Positions 1 to 9,397 of a stretch of 64,000 nt of DNA are shown piece after piece. The stretch lies in assembly GCF_030052815.1 (NCBI RefSeq), contig NC_079493.1, forward strand, positions 56,525,191-56,589,190, read 5' to 3'. Source of the stretch: Hevea brasiliensis (lineage: Eukaryota; Streptophyta; Magnoliopsida; Malpighiales; Euphorbiaceae). Position 1 is the first letter of the stretch, and each line of letters begins with the position of its first letter. The notes under the pieces were generated by a model, which was not told the origin of the DNA, did not search any database, and saw only the letters and a program-made list of their open reading frames with translations. Made by a program: the position numbers and the translations under genes.

Positions 1-251
1 AAATGGTCTTGTGCCAAGTCATGCTGATGTGGCGAAGTCACGCTGATGTGGCGCCACTTGTCAAGTCTCCCATGCCAACTTGTGTGAGAATGATCCACCT
101 AGATTCCAACAATATGCAAGAAAGTCCAACATGGCAATTTTGATCCCCCTTGTGCTCACAATGCTCCAACACCAATGCTTGCAGCTCTCTAGCTCTGGCT
201 CTGGTGATGGGTCCTCTAAATAATGGCATAGGCACTGGTGCTTCTTCATCA
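1..251 (-). repeat. 3' LTR of CRM-like copy 1, partial
   Basis: Matches 7200-7456 almost base for base and ends in TCATCA at 251, where the polypurine tract begins. On the minus strand this is the start (U3) of the 3' LTR, and it also encodes the last residues of the pol frame. The rest of the LTR is beyond the window edge. It contains a short direct repeat of the motif GCTGATGTGGCG around 20-55. Confidence 0.93.
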
Positions 252-732
252 TCCCCTCCTCCTTTGAAAGAATTCGTCCTCGAATTTGGTCCTGCATCAA
301 TGCAAGGGGAAAGATCAGTAATGTTAAAAGAATTCCTAACACCATACTCACCAGGTAAATCAATCTTGTATGCATTGTTGTTGATCCTTTCTAGCACTTT
401 GAATGGACCATCACACCTTGGCTGTAATTTCGACTTTCTTAGGTTTGGAAATCGCTCTTTCCTTAAATGCACCCAAACAAAGTCACCTGGTTCAAACACA
501 AGAGGCTTTCGGCCTTTATTAGCATGAGTAGCATATTGTGCATTTTTCTTTTCAATTTGTAACCTAGCTTGCTCATGCAATTTCCTAACCAAATCTGTTT
601 ACCATCAAGACTATTAATATGATCAATTAAAGGCAACAAGTCTAATGGTGTCAATGGATTAAAACCATACACAATTTGAAATGGTGAAAATCCGGTAGAA
701 GAATGCACTACTGTTATAAGCAAACTCAACAA
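38..732 (-). pseudogene. Integrase C-terminal part of CRM-like copy 1, split by two frameshifts
   Basis: Continuation of the pol polyprotein after the main frame fails. Two overlapping frames (463-732 and 38-592) carry the rest of the integrase: the core end with the motif [12 protein letters not shown], then the C-terminal DNA-binding region ([34 protein letters not shown]). Comparison with copy 2 shows a small deletion near 710 and about 8 bp lost near 598, each shifting the frame. The last frame passes through the polypurine tract and about 70 residues into the 3' LTR, carrying the motif GPITRARARELQ. A frame reaching into the LTR is expected for some CRM-type elements. No classical chromodomain is visible. 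Confidence 0.85.
252..265 (-). other. Polypurine tract, CRM-like copy 1
   Basis: Minus strand reads AAAGGAGGAGGGGA directly against the 3' LTR start, the expected priming site for plus-strand DNA synthesis. It also lies inside the open pol frame, encoding Lys-Gly-Gly-Gly. Confidence 0.9.
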
Positions 733-3700
733 AAGGAATGCAATCTTCCCAAGATTTCAAATTTTGTTTAACCATCACACGCAATAAAGTAGTTAAGCTT
801 CTATTCACTACTTCTGTTTGTCCATCGATGCAGGGATGACAAGTAGTTGAGAATAACAGTTTAGTACCTAACTTACCCCACAACACCCTCCAAAAGTGAC
901 TTAGGAACTTAACATCTCTATCACTTACTATAGTCCTAGGTATGCCATGTAACCTGACTATCTCCTTAAAGAACAAATTGGCTATGTATGTGGCATCATC
1001 TGTTTTGTGACACGGTATGAAGTGTGCCATCTTAGAAAATCTATCAACAACCACAAATATAGAATCATGACCTCTCCTAGACCTAGGCAAACCCAAAATA
1101 AAATCCATAGAAATATCAGTCCAAGGTTCCTTAGGAACAGGCAAGGGTGTGTAAAGACCATTTGGCATTACTCTAGACTTTGCTTTCTTACATTCAACAC
1201 ACCTAGAACACATTCGATCAACATCTTTCCTCATATGTGGCCAAAAGAAGTGTTCTTGCAATATGTTTAAAGTCTTAGCAACACCAAAATGTCCCATCAA
1301 ACCACCACTATGTGACTCCAAAACAAGCAAGTCTCGCATAGAGCATTTAGGCACACACAATTTATTCTCCTTAAACAAGTATCCATCATGCCTATAAAAT
1401 TTATGAAATGCACTTTTCTCACAAGCAGCATATACATTACAAAAATCTGCATCATCAACATACAATTCTTTCATGAACTCAAAACCAAGCAATTTAGCAT
1501 CAAGTGTAGACAAAAGTGCATGTCTCCTAGAAAGTGCATCAGCTACAACATTCTCTTTTCCTTGCTGGTATTTAATCACATATGGAAATGACTCCAAAAA
1601 TTCAATCCACTTAGCATGCCTTCTACTCAACTTATTTTGACTCTTAATATGCTTCAATGATTCATGATCTGAATGTATGACAAACTCTTTAGGCCACAAA
1701 TAATGTTGCCAAGTTTCCAAGGCCCTAACTAATGCATACATCTCCTTATCATAAGTAGAGTAATTCAAGGCAGCTCCATGCAATTTCTCACTAAAATATG
1801 CTATTGGTCGTTTCTCTTGCATGAGAACCGCACCAATTCCTACACCACTTGCGTCACATTCAATCTCAAAAGTTTTATCAAAATCTGGCAAACTCAACAA
1901 GGGTGCAGAACACAATCTATCTTTAAGTTCTGAAAATGCATGTTCATGTTTCTTTTTCCACTCAAATGCAACATTCTTTTTCACCAATTCATTCAAAGGA
2001 GCAGCAATTGTACTAAAATTAGGAACAAATCGCCTATAGAAACTAGCCAATCCATGGAAACTCCTAACCTCAGACACATTCTTAGGATTTGGCCAATCTC
2101 TAATGGCTTTGATTTTCTCTTCATCAACCTGTACACCTTTACTACTTACAACAAAACCAAGAAAAACAACCTTATCCAAGCAAAATGAACACTTTTTCGC
2201 ATTCGCATACAAATTCTCATTTCTCAACACATCAAAAACAAGTCTCAAGTGATGCAAATGCTCGTCTATGTTACTGCTGTAAATCAAAATGTCATCAAAA
2301 TACACAACAACAAATTTTCCAATGAAATTCCTCAACACATGATTCATCAAACGCATAAAAGTGCTAGGAGCATTTGTGAGCCCAAATGGCATCACCATCC
2401 ATTCATACAAGCCATATTTAGTTTTGAAAGCAGTTTTCCACTCATCACCAATTTTCATTCTTATTTGGTGGTAACCACTTTTCAAATCTATCTTAGAAAA
2501 CACACTTGCACCATGCAACTCATCAAGCATATCATCAAGGCGAGGGATTGGGTGTCTATACTTTACAGTGATTTTATTGATGGCTCTGCAATCCACACAC
2601 ATGCGATAACTCCCATCCTTCTTAGGCACTAGCAACACATGTACAGCACATGGGCTCATGCTCTCCCTAACATAGCCCTTCTCCATAAGCTCCTCCACTT
2701 GCCTTTGTAACTCCTTTGTTTCTTTAGGATTTGTTCTATATGCTGGTCTATTCGGTATTTGTGCTCCAGGTACCAAGTCGATCTGGTGCTCAATCCCTCT
2801 AATAGGTGGCAATCCTGGTGGCAACTCATTCGGGAAGACATCTTCATATTCCTGTATAAGAGACAAAGCATCACTAGGCAAATGTGAATCAAGGTCAGTA
2901 ACACATAAATTAACCTCCTTGTACATAAGTACACAAAGAGGTCTTCCTGAATGTAAAGCCTCTCTAACTTCTCTTTCCTTCACATACAAACTCATTCTTT
3001 TCTCTCCACTCTCCTTTTGCCCCGAGCTTTCCTTTTTCTCATTTGTTCTCATTTTCTTTTCTTTTGTTTCTCTTTTTCTCTCTTTTTCTTCTCTCTTCTC
3101 TTTCTTTTCACTCTCATCCAGCTCGGCCTCTCTAAGTTTTTCTCTCCAAGTTTCTTTCTTTTCTTCAATGGATCTAAGAATCCTCATTTGATCTTCATGC
3201 ACTTGACCTGGTGTCATAGGAAGCAATGAGTATGTTCGACCTTCCTTAGTGACCGTGTACCTGTTCTTCCTACCATCATGCACAACACTTCTATCATACT
3301 GCCATGGACGGCCCAACAAAAGATGCGTAGCAACCATAGGCACAACGTCACAAAGTACCTCATCATTATACTTGCCAATGGTGAATGGCACAACCACCTG
3401 TTTTGTAACCCTCAACTTCCCACAATCATTCAACCATTGCAAGCCATATGGTTTTGGATGTGTAGTAGTAGGCAAACCCAACTTGTCCACCAAGAGTGAA
3501 CTAGCCACATTACAACAGCTCCCACCATCTACAATCACACTACACAACTTGTCATTCACCAAGCACCTAGTATGGAAGATGTTCTCCCTTTGCATTTCAT
3601 CACCACACTCCATACTCACTTGTGCACTTAGTGTGCGCATGGTGACAAGGATATTGCCATCCATAGGTGGCTGATCTCCCTCATCATAGCAATCATCCTC

Positions 3701-5017
3701 ATGCTCATCAACATTATCAGATTCTTCCTCCCTTTCCTCTTCACTTTCTAACTCTCCATTTTCCCTAACAACCATCACTCTTTTATTTGGACATTGTGAG
3801 GCATAATGTCCATTTCCCAAACACTTAAAACACTTCAATTCTCTAGTCCTAGTAGGAACTCCCTTGTTCTTCTCCTCTACTTTCTCCTTTCCTTTCCATT
3901 CTTCTTTCTTGAATTTGGGAACTTCTTTCTCCACCCTTGAAGGAGCAGACCAATTCGACTTCCAATTACTCCTAGGAGCTGAATGGTTGGCTGGTGCATA
4001 TCTAGCCACATTCTTCCTTTTTAGTTGCTTCTCCACTTTAAGTGCCATTTGTAGCATATCCTCCACCTCCACACAAGGTTGTAGCTCCACAATATTAGCA
4101 ATTTCAGGATTTAACCCATTCAAAAAGCGAACCATTGTAGCTTCCCGATCCTCCTCAACATCAGCTCTAATCAACGCTATCTCCATGGCCTTGTAGTATT
4201 CTTCGACACTTTTAGTACCTTGAGTGAGTTTTTGTAACCTTTGAAGCAGCTCTCTGTGGTAGTAAGGTGGCACAAACCTGTTTCGCAAGATTCCCTTCAT
4301 TTCGTCCCAGGTCTCCACGGTTCGTTGCCCATTTCTACTCCTCCTACTCAACAACTGATCCCACCATACAATTGCATACTCTTTGAATTCTACAGCTGCT
4401 AACTTCACTTTCTTCTCTTCAGAATAATGGTGGCACTCAAAAATCAACTCCACCTGTCTCTCCCACTCCAAATAAACATCTGGATTATCCTTCCCATGAA
4501 AAGGTGGAATTTGCATTTTTATACTAGCTAAATTCCCATCAACTCTCTCCTCATTTCCATCTCTATCCCAATGATCACCGAGCCTAAAATTTCTGCCACC
4601 CCTTCTTCCCCTAGGCCCTCTACCCCTAGGTGGTCTATACCCTCTTCCACCATAATGGTAGTTGCCATAGTCATAAGCTTCATCATACTCATTATCATTC
4701 CATTCAGCTTCTTCATACCCTTCATTCCTATGTTCTGCCCGAAATCTACCTTCATTTCTATTCTGATTTCCCACATTTGCTCCCCCATCATTCCTCCTAT
4801 TTCTATCTTCTCTGTCCCTTCTCATCTCTTCCATAAACCTGGTCATCTCATTTCTCATTCCCCTCAATACATCCAATTCATCTCTAAAGTCATTCATTTG
4901 CACATTCATCCTTTCAAAGCTTTGTGCTACAGATTCTTTAAAAATTCGATCATCAGGAAACTCCCTTTTTTCTTCATTACCTCCACTACTACCACTTGTC
5001 TCTTGTAATTGAGACAT
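659..5017 (-). CDS. Gag-pol polyprotein, CRM-like Ty3/gypsy copy 1 (1452 codons)
   Basis: Single frame holding nearly the whole polyprotein. The Gag N-terminus has charged, Arg/Gly-rich low-complexity sequence (~residues 60-150), then the retrotransposon gag domain ([15 protein letters not shown], ~180-300) and a CCHC zinc knuckle ([14 protein letters not shown], ~395-409). The protease active site is VDGGS (~497), a DGG variant of DTG/DSG known in related plant elements. RT has YFDD at ~906-909. RNase H follows (ECDASG ~1052, HSDHESLKH ~1112). The integrase HHCC finger (~1232-1275) and DDE core follow, with first Asp ~1300 and second Asp ~1362. The frame ends early through a small deletion in the integrase core. 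The residues just before the third catalytic acid (HPxxDGQTE) are altered. The ATG at 5015-5017 follows a long untranslated leader. Confidence 0.93.
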   Translation of the reverse strand: MSQLQETSGSSGGNEEKREFPDDRIFKESVAQSFERMNVQMNDFRDELDVLRGMRNEMTRFMEEMRRDREDRNRRNDGGANVGNQNRNEGRFRAEHRNEGYEEAEWNDNEYDEAYDYGNYHYGGRGYRPPRGRGPRGRRGGRNFRLGDHWDRDGNEERVDGNLASIKMQIPPFHGKDNPDVYLEWERQVELIFECHHYSEEKKVKLAAVEFKEYAIVWWDQLLSRRSRNGQRTVETWDEMKGILRNRFVPPYYHRELLQRLQKLTQGTKSVEEYYKAMEIALIRADVEEDREATMVRFLNGLNPEIANIVELQPCVEVEDMLQMALKVEKQLKRKNVARYAPANHSAPRSNWKSNWSAPSRVEKEVPKFKKEEWKGKEKVEEKNKGVPTRTRELKCFKCLGNGHYASQCPNKRVMVVRENGELESEEEREEESDNVDEHEDDCYDEGDQPPMDGNILVTMRTLSAQVSMECGDEMQRENIFHTRCLVNDKLCSVIVDGGSCCNVASSLLVDKLGLPTTTHPKPYGLQWLNDCGKLRVTKQVVVPFTIGKYNDEVLCDVVPMVATHLLLGRPWQYDRSVVHDGRKNRYTVTKEGRTYSLLPMTPGQVHEDQMRILRSIEEKKETWREKLREAELDESEKKEKREEKERKRETKEKKMRTNEKKESSGQKESGEKRMSLYVKEREVREALHSGRPLCVLMYKEVNLCVTDLDSHLPSDALSLIQEYEDVFPNELPPGLPPIRGIEHQIDLVPGAQIPNRPAYRTNPKETKELQRQVEELMEKGYVRESMSPCAVHVLLVPKKDGSYRMCVDCRAINKITVKYRHPIPRLDDMLDELHGASVFSKIDLKSGYHQIRMKIGDEWKTAFKTKYGLYEWMVMPFGLTNAPSTFMRLMNHVLRNFIGKFVVVYFDDILIYSSNIDEHLHHLRLVFDVLRNENLYANAKKCSFCLDKVVFLGFVVSSKGVQVDEEKIKAIRDWPNPKNVSEVRSFHGLASFYRRFVPNFSTIAAPLNELVKKNVAFEWKKKHEHAFSELKDRLCSAPLLSLPDFDKTFEIECDASGVGIGAVLMQEKRPIAYFSEKLHGAALNYSTYDKEMYALVRALETWQHYLWPKEFVIHSDHESLKHIKSQNKLSRRHAKWIEFLESFPYVIKYQQGKENVVADALSRRHALLSTLDAKLLGFEFMKELYVDDADFCNVYAACEKSAFHKFYRHDGYLFKENKLCVPKCSMRDLLVLESHSGGLMGHFGVAKTLNILQEHFFWPHMRKDVDRMCSRCVECKKAKSRVMPNGLYTPLPVPKEPWTDISMDFILGLPRSRRGHDSIFVVVDRFSKMAHFIPCHKTDDATYIANLFFKEIVRLHGIPRTIVSDRDVKFLSHFWRVLWGKLGTKLLFSTTCHPCIDGQTEVVNRSLTTLLRVMVKQNLKSWEDCIPFVEFAYNSSAFFYRIFTISNCVWF

Positions 5018-6613
5018 GATTTAGCTGCAAGAAAACGAAGTTAGTAGAAATGGCTCACCCTCTCAAGTGTTTAGCTCAAGTGTTTTCGCACAAATTTCAG
5101 GCTCTTACCCTCTTTTGGCACTCACACACTCTTGCCTTTTACCACTCAAGAGTTTGCTTCCCTTGTTCCTTTGGGAACTAAAATTCACAAACAAGCACAA
5201 ATACTTGCTAATTTTATCAAAATAATCAACAAACGAAACTGGAAGAAACGAAATTGCAATAACCAGAGAGTGTGACACTAGAGCCAAAGAAATGGAAGAC
5301 GCCAAAGTAGAAGCAAATGTGAACGAAATGGTATGATTTTTGAAAACTGTATGAGAGACAACCCAATAGAATGATATCAAGCTCAAACTTCCAATTTCAT
5401 AGCCAACTTTGCACAAATACCAGCAGTTCACACAATTAACAAAAAATTTGCAACAATTTTGGTTCACCACACAAACGAATATATTTTGATCTGAAATTTA
5501 GTAGACATAGGCATCCCAATACTGACTAACTACTGGTAAAATTTCAGAAGTTTCTGGATGAGTTTACTAGGTGAACGAAATTTGACTAGGTCTACCGCAA
5601 AATTTTGGTTCGGTAGGCAAACAATGTCACAAAACCCTGAAAATTGACACAAAAGCTACTGAGATGGAGTATAATCAGCCTGCGAAATTTCGGAGCTTTC
5701 TGGGTTGGTTTGGTGTGTTAACTCAATTTGATCAGGTTTGCCGCAAATTTTGGTTCGGTAGGCAAACAATGTCACAAAACCCTGAAAATTGACACAAAAG
5801 CTACTGAGATGGAGTATAATCAGCCTGCAAAATTTCGGAGCTTTCTGGGTTGGTTTGGTGTGTTAACTCAATTTGATCAGGTTTGCCGCAAATTTTGGTT
5901 CGATAGGCAAACAGTGGAATTTTCACATCAAATATGGCATGTGATGTGTCTAGTAATACCCAAAGTTGTTGGTAGATTATCAGGCTCAAATTCAATGTTT
6001 AACTCCACAATTCACAATTTCATCACTTATGTCAGCTTGTCAATTTTTTTTTTTCAGCACAACACAACTCAGCTTACAATCCAATCTCCTTTTCTATTTT
6101 TTTTTTTTTTTTTATACTGATGCAAAGGATAAAAATTGCAGAATCAAATACTGATACCACTCAAGTATTTTGGCAATCCAAATCAAGCTCTACCCACTAG
6201 CACACAGGCACATCCCAAGCATTAATTACCCAATTTAACATACTCAGACTTGATATCATATAACTCAAGAGGCAAATAGCTAGTGTCAAAGATAGGTTTC
6301 AGCTTGATTAACTCTAATCCTACAGACAAACTCAAAGAAAACAAGATGAACAAGAGATTTAATCTAAGATTAAGCAAAATCCTACACTAAAATTAAGACT
6401 ACCAAGTTTCAGCCAGCAAGAGTTCAAACAAAAAAAAAAAAACGAAAAAAAATCAGTACCCTAAAATGCAGATTTGATTTGGCTACAAAGAACAAGGTAC
6501 TAGATGATGAAACTAATAGATATCTAAAGGTCCTACAATGGCTGACTATTATAGTTAACCAAACAGAAAAGAAAAAGAAGTTTTAATGGATAAATACCTT
6601 GTTAGATGCCAAG
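5018..6613 (-). other. Untranslated leader of CRM-like copy 1
   Basis: About 1.6 kb between PBS and gag with no supported gene. It holds a tandem array of ~146-bp units (5457 to about 6040) and homopolymer T runs near 6046-6056 and 6098-6113. The leader of copy 2 is about 144 bp shorter because it has one repeat unit fewer. Confidence 0.8.
5457..6038 (-). repeat. Leader tandem repeat, 145-146-bp period, about four units
   Basis: The anchor motif TTTTGGTTC recurs at 5457, 5603, 5748 and 5893 (spacings 146, 145, 145). The units starting at 5603 and 5748 are nearly identical; the outer ones are diverged but alignable (…GCAAAATTTTGGTTC…, …TTTCTGG…). The same array occurs in the leaders of copy 2 and of the 56-59 kb CRM-like fragment, so it belongs to the lineage and is not a local accident. 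Confidence 0.88.
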
Positions 6614-6625
6614 GCTCTGATACCA
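6614..6625 (-). other. Primer-binding site, initiator-Met tRNA type (copy 1)
   Basis: Minus strand TGGTATCAGAGC, complementary to the 3' end of plant tRNA-iMet, three bases inside the 5' LTR. This is the standard start point for minus-strand reverse transcription. Confidence 0.95.
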
Positions 6626-6628
6626 AAA

Positions 6629-7456
6629 TGATGAGCACTCCTAGGATGCCAAGAAACACAACATCTAAATATTGGAACCAAGATCTTTAATCATCCAAAC
6701 AAGGCAGAATTTCAGATTGAAAACCCAAGCGTCAATACACAAATAGTAACAAGCTAAAGCATATTGATCATCAAAATAAGACTAGCAAGGGGTTCATGCT
6801 GCTAGAATCCAAGTTCTTTCAAGAAACATGGAAGAAACATAGAAGAAACTCAAGCTCCAGCAATGGAGTTCTCTCCCTAATACTCACACTTAAACTAGAA
6901 AAATGAAGGCTGCCCATACAATCTGAATATCTTGGGTTATATATAGCATCTCTAAAACCCTAAAAGTGTGCCAACATGGCTAAAAAGACAAAAATAAAAG
7001 GCTCCTCAATCAGATGGGGCGTTTCCATAGGGGGGGGGACCATTTGGGACCACTTGCTTTATGGACCCTTTATGTAGTGGGGACCATAAGTTGGCGAGAA
7101 CACTTTAGGTGGTAGCGACCTTTTTAATGTAGTGGGGACCAACAAAAGGTATCAGCACATGGCAAATCCAAATAAGCATAAGAAGCTCCTCCAATCCACT
7201 TGGCCAAATGGTCTTGTGCCAAGTCATGCTGATGTGGCGAAGTCACGCTGATGTGGCGCCACTTGTCAAGTCTCCCATGCCAACTTGTGTGAGAATGATC
7301 CACCTAGATTCCAACAACATGCAAGAAAGTCCAACATGGCAATTTTGATCCCCCTTGTGCTCACAATGCTCCAACACCAATGCTTGCAGCTCTCTAGCTC
7401 TGGCTCTGGTGATGGGTCCTCTAAATAATGGCATAGGCACTGGTGCTTCTTCATCA
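6629..7456 (-). repeat. 5' LTR of CRM-like copy 1 (828 bp)
   Basis: Starts TGATGAGCAC and ends CTTCATCA on the plus strand. It is homologous to the 850-bp LTRs of copy 2 but lacks their 19-bp tandem duplication. A probable promoter TATA box (minus CTATATATAA) lies at 6938-6947, about the right place to start a transcript that runs through R-U5 into gag. Confidence 0.95.
6938..6947 (-). promoter_or_regulatory. TATA box in 5' LTR of CRM-like copy 1
   Basis: Minus-strand CTATATATAA in the LTR, upstream of the PBS. The same box is at 29884-29893 in copy 2. Function is inferred from position and consensus only. Confidence 0.6.
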
Positions 7457-8647
7457 ACTAATGTCTCATTCATACATTAATATGATTCATTTATTTATTC
7501 ATTATGTCATTCATATTGATCACAATTCAAAACAATGGTTCACATGTAACATTATATTCAAAACATTTTTCCTTTCTCATTTATACATTCAAAAATCTAC
7601 TTATGTAATTACAAATTTTATATTTCAAGTTGAATTACAAACATTTTATGAATTCTATTTGTGATGGGCATATAAGCCCTAACTATATATTCACATCAAT
7701 TAGGTGACTTACTTTTCATGTTTCAAGCAATCCATGAACATTTCATGGATTTCAAATTTATGGCCTTAATTTTCCTTTAATAATTTTGACTAGGATGCAT
7801 AATCCACATTTGTCATACAATTCTAAGTATTTAAGCTTATAATTAGTTTTAGGTCTTCATCTTAGTTTGCTAATCATTTAGATTACTATTCACCTTACTA
7901 GTCAACTAAAATGTTAACTTTTTCATACTTAATTGATATGTTAATTCTAATTACACCAATATCCCACATTTTAAGTTTTACATTTGCTAGTATTAATTGC
8001 CAATTACAATTTAAAGTCCCCTAGATGCATTTCTAAATTTTCAGTTTTGATTACCTAAGTTTACTGCTCCATTGGACAATTTTACAGTGGAAACTGGGCT
8101 AACTTTTCTTCGTCAAAGTTGTTCCTTATTATGTCTTTTTAATTTTCTTTTTGAATCACTCCATTTGGAGTTTTTTTAGCTCAAGTTATGGTCATTTTAC
8201 CATAACTGGCCGAAGTGACCTGTACCCAGAATTTCTGGGCAATTTGGTTCTACCAGATTTGGAGACCTAAGTTTGGTTGGTGATTTGACTAGGTTATGGT
8301 CAGAATTTGGATTTGTGTTCTCATAAAAGTTGTAGGGCTATGTCTTAGCTTTTCTATTGGTAAAATTTTAGATCAATTTAACTTGTCTACACTGAGTTAT
8401 GACTATTTGAACAAATACTGTTCATTTGGTCATTTTCCAGGGACAGCCTATTGGTCACCCAGATTAGGGTAATTTTTAGGTCAACTTAGTTTGGTTTTCT
8501 GGGCAGAGTTTCCTCACCAAAGTTGTACCATTATTGTCTAGTTTTATTTCCAATTGGCTTTACACCAATTGAACCTATACAACTCCAGTTATAGCTGTCC
8601 AAACCTGTTGGACTCACACCCAGTCCCACAGGTCAGCAAGGGCAGCA
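7457..8647 (-). repeat. Fragment of a long Tekay-type LTR, reversed
   Basis: Aligns as reverse complement to the plus-strand LTR at about 10650-11480: the TGTCTCAT/ATGAGACA stretch at 7462 matches 11469, and the CATGAACATTTCATGGA stretch near 7733 matches near 11385. It is interrupted on the left by CRM-like copy 1 and ends near 8647, where unrelated sequence begins. No gene seen; short ORFs here are chance frames. Confidence 0.75.
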
Positions 8648-8808
8648 TGCCTAAGCTCATCGGCATGGCATGTAGACCGATCTCTGACAAGAGGACCGCT
8701 ATTTTCAATCTTAATATCGGTGATCACCCCTTGAAGTTCACTTGGCTACTTTTCATCTTGAGGGTCCCGATTGCAGCTCGACTCTGGTCGATGACATCGA
8801 TAATGACG

Positions 8809-8880
8809 CCGCTCAATATCATGAGAGTCATAGTCACCCATCTAAGCTGTACATCTGCCCAGTATTTATTGCTAGCTTTC
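8809..8880 (-). pseudogene. Possible captured fragment of splicing factor PRP8
   Basis: On the minus strand one frame reads KYWADVQLRW (about 8838-8870) and, one base later, another reads GDYDSHDIER (8809-8838). Together these resemble a highly conserved stretch of the spliceosome core protein PRP8. A single missing G in the GGG run at the junction shifts the frame. Similarity stops after HDIER, so only about 25 codons are recognisable. It lies inside retroelement DNA, which suggests gene-fragment capture, and it cannot make a functional protein. The identification is by eye from remembered family motifs. Confidence 0.6.
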
Positions 8881-8988
8881 TGATCAAACACATCTTTTGA
8901 TTTAGCCACAAGACTAGGCTTTGACATAGGCCAACATTCTGGGCTTCGGAGTAGTCTTAAGTTAGGTAGAATGTAGTGCTGATTTTGA

Positions 8989-9148
8989 GAGATCGCCCAA
9001 ATGATATAATCTGATCTTTTGAGATCGCCCAAATGATGTAATATGATCTTTTGAGATCGCCCAAGTGATGTAATCTGATCTTTTGGAATTGCCCAAATGA
9101 TGTAATCTGATCTTTTGAGATCGCCCAAATGATGTAATCTGATCTTTT
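8989..9148. repeat. Tandem repeat, 32-bp unit, five copies
   Basis: Five head-to-tail 32-bp units containing GATCGCCCAAATGATG and ending TGATCTTTT. Copies differ by one to four bases; the fourth reads GGAATTGCCC in place of GAGATCGCCC. There are no spacers, so this is a minisatellite and not a CRISPR array. Confidence 0.93.
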
Positions 9149-9392
9149 GGAAATGAAATGAAATTTTACTTGAATGTTTTTGTTTTATTATTGCATTGGT
9201 TATTTTTCTGATCTCTGATAAATGTGCCCAATCTGATCCCTAGACGAATCGGCATTTGCCGATCTGTGGGTTTGGAAACTTGCTCAATCTGATGACCTTC
9301 ATTGACTAATCTCATTTATCCGACCCTTTTACTATGTTTCTGGAATCTTCTTGTGACGTGTCATGGAGGCAGCTTAGTTCTGCTAGCTGATG

Positions 9393-9397
9393 CGTCA
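9393..9397. repeat. Target-site duplication, left copy (CGTCA)
   Basis: Directly before the TGTAACATCC start of the plus-strand long LTR. Its partner CATCA is at 31982-31986. The single difference is a CpG-type transition, a common decay in methylated plant DNA. Confidence 0.65.

Larger units (their letters stand above)
1..7456 (-). mobile_element. CRM-like Ty3/gypsy retrotransposon, copy 1 (3' LTR cut by window edge)
   Basis: LTR retrotransposon read on the minus strand: 5' LTR 6629-7456, PBS 6614-6625, leader, gag-pol 659-5017, integrase C-terminus, polypurine tract 252-265, and the first 251 bp of the 3' LTR. Domain order gag-protease-RT-RNase H-integrase is Ty3/gypsy. LTR ends are TGATGA...TCATCA. 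Assignment to the CRM chromovirus lineage is inferred from the short LTRs, the DGG-type protease and the pol tail that runs into the 3' LTR; Reina is an alternative. The right flank begins ACTAA (7457-7461). Its target-site partner lies left of the window, so the TSD cannot be tested. It sits inside a reversed Tekay-type LTR that resumes at 7457. Confidence 0.93.
8648..9397. other. Part of PF04195-type element, probable LTR/U3 segment
   Basis: Unrelated to the flanking Tekay LTRs. The TSD CGTCA/CATCA implies that it was once continuous with 31987 onward, where a TATA box and a PF04195-like ORF follow. It holds a possible PRP8 fragment and a 32-bp tandem array. Its left boundary near 8648 is approximate and I cannot define the LTR start. 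Confidence 0.5.

Noticed and set aside
2249..5008. Open frames on the plus strand opposite gag-pol (for example 2249-2632, 4571-5008)
   Set aside because: They are shadows of the minus-strand gag-pol; low-complexity translations and no domain.
6614..6625. tRNA gene at the PBS-like sites
   Set aside because: Only 12 bases complementary to the tRNA 3' end; no cloverleaf can be drawn.
8648..8660. LTR start (TGCCTAAG) of the PF04195-type element
   Set aside because: Begins with TG, but I could not match it with the 3' end or a TSD at 34669.
8989..9148. Possible CRISPR-like array
   Set aside because: Repeats are directly adjacent without spacers, and the setting is plant retroelement DNA.
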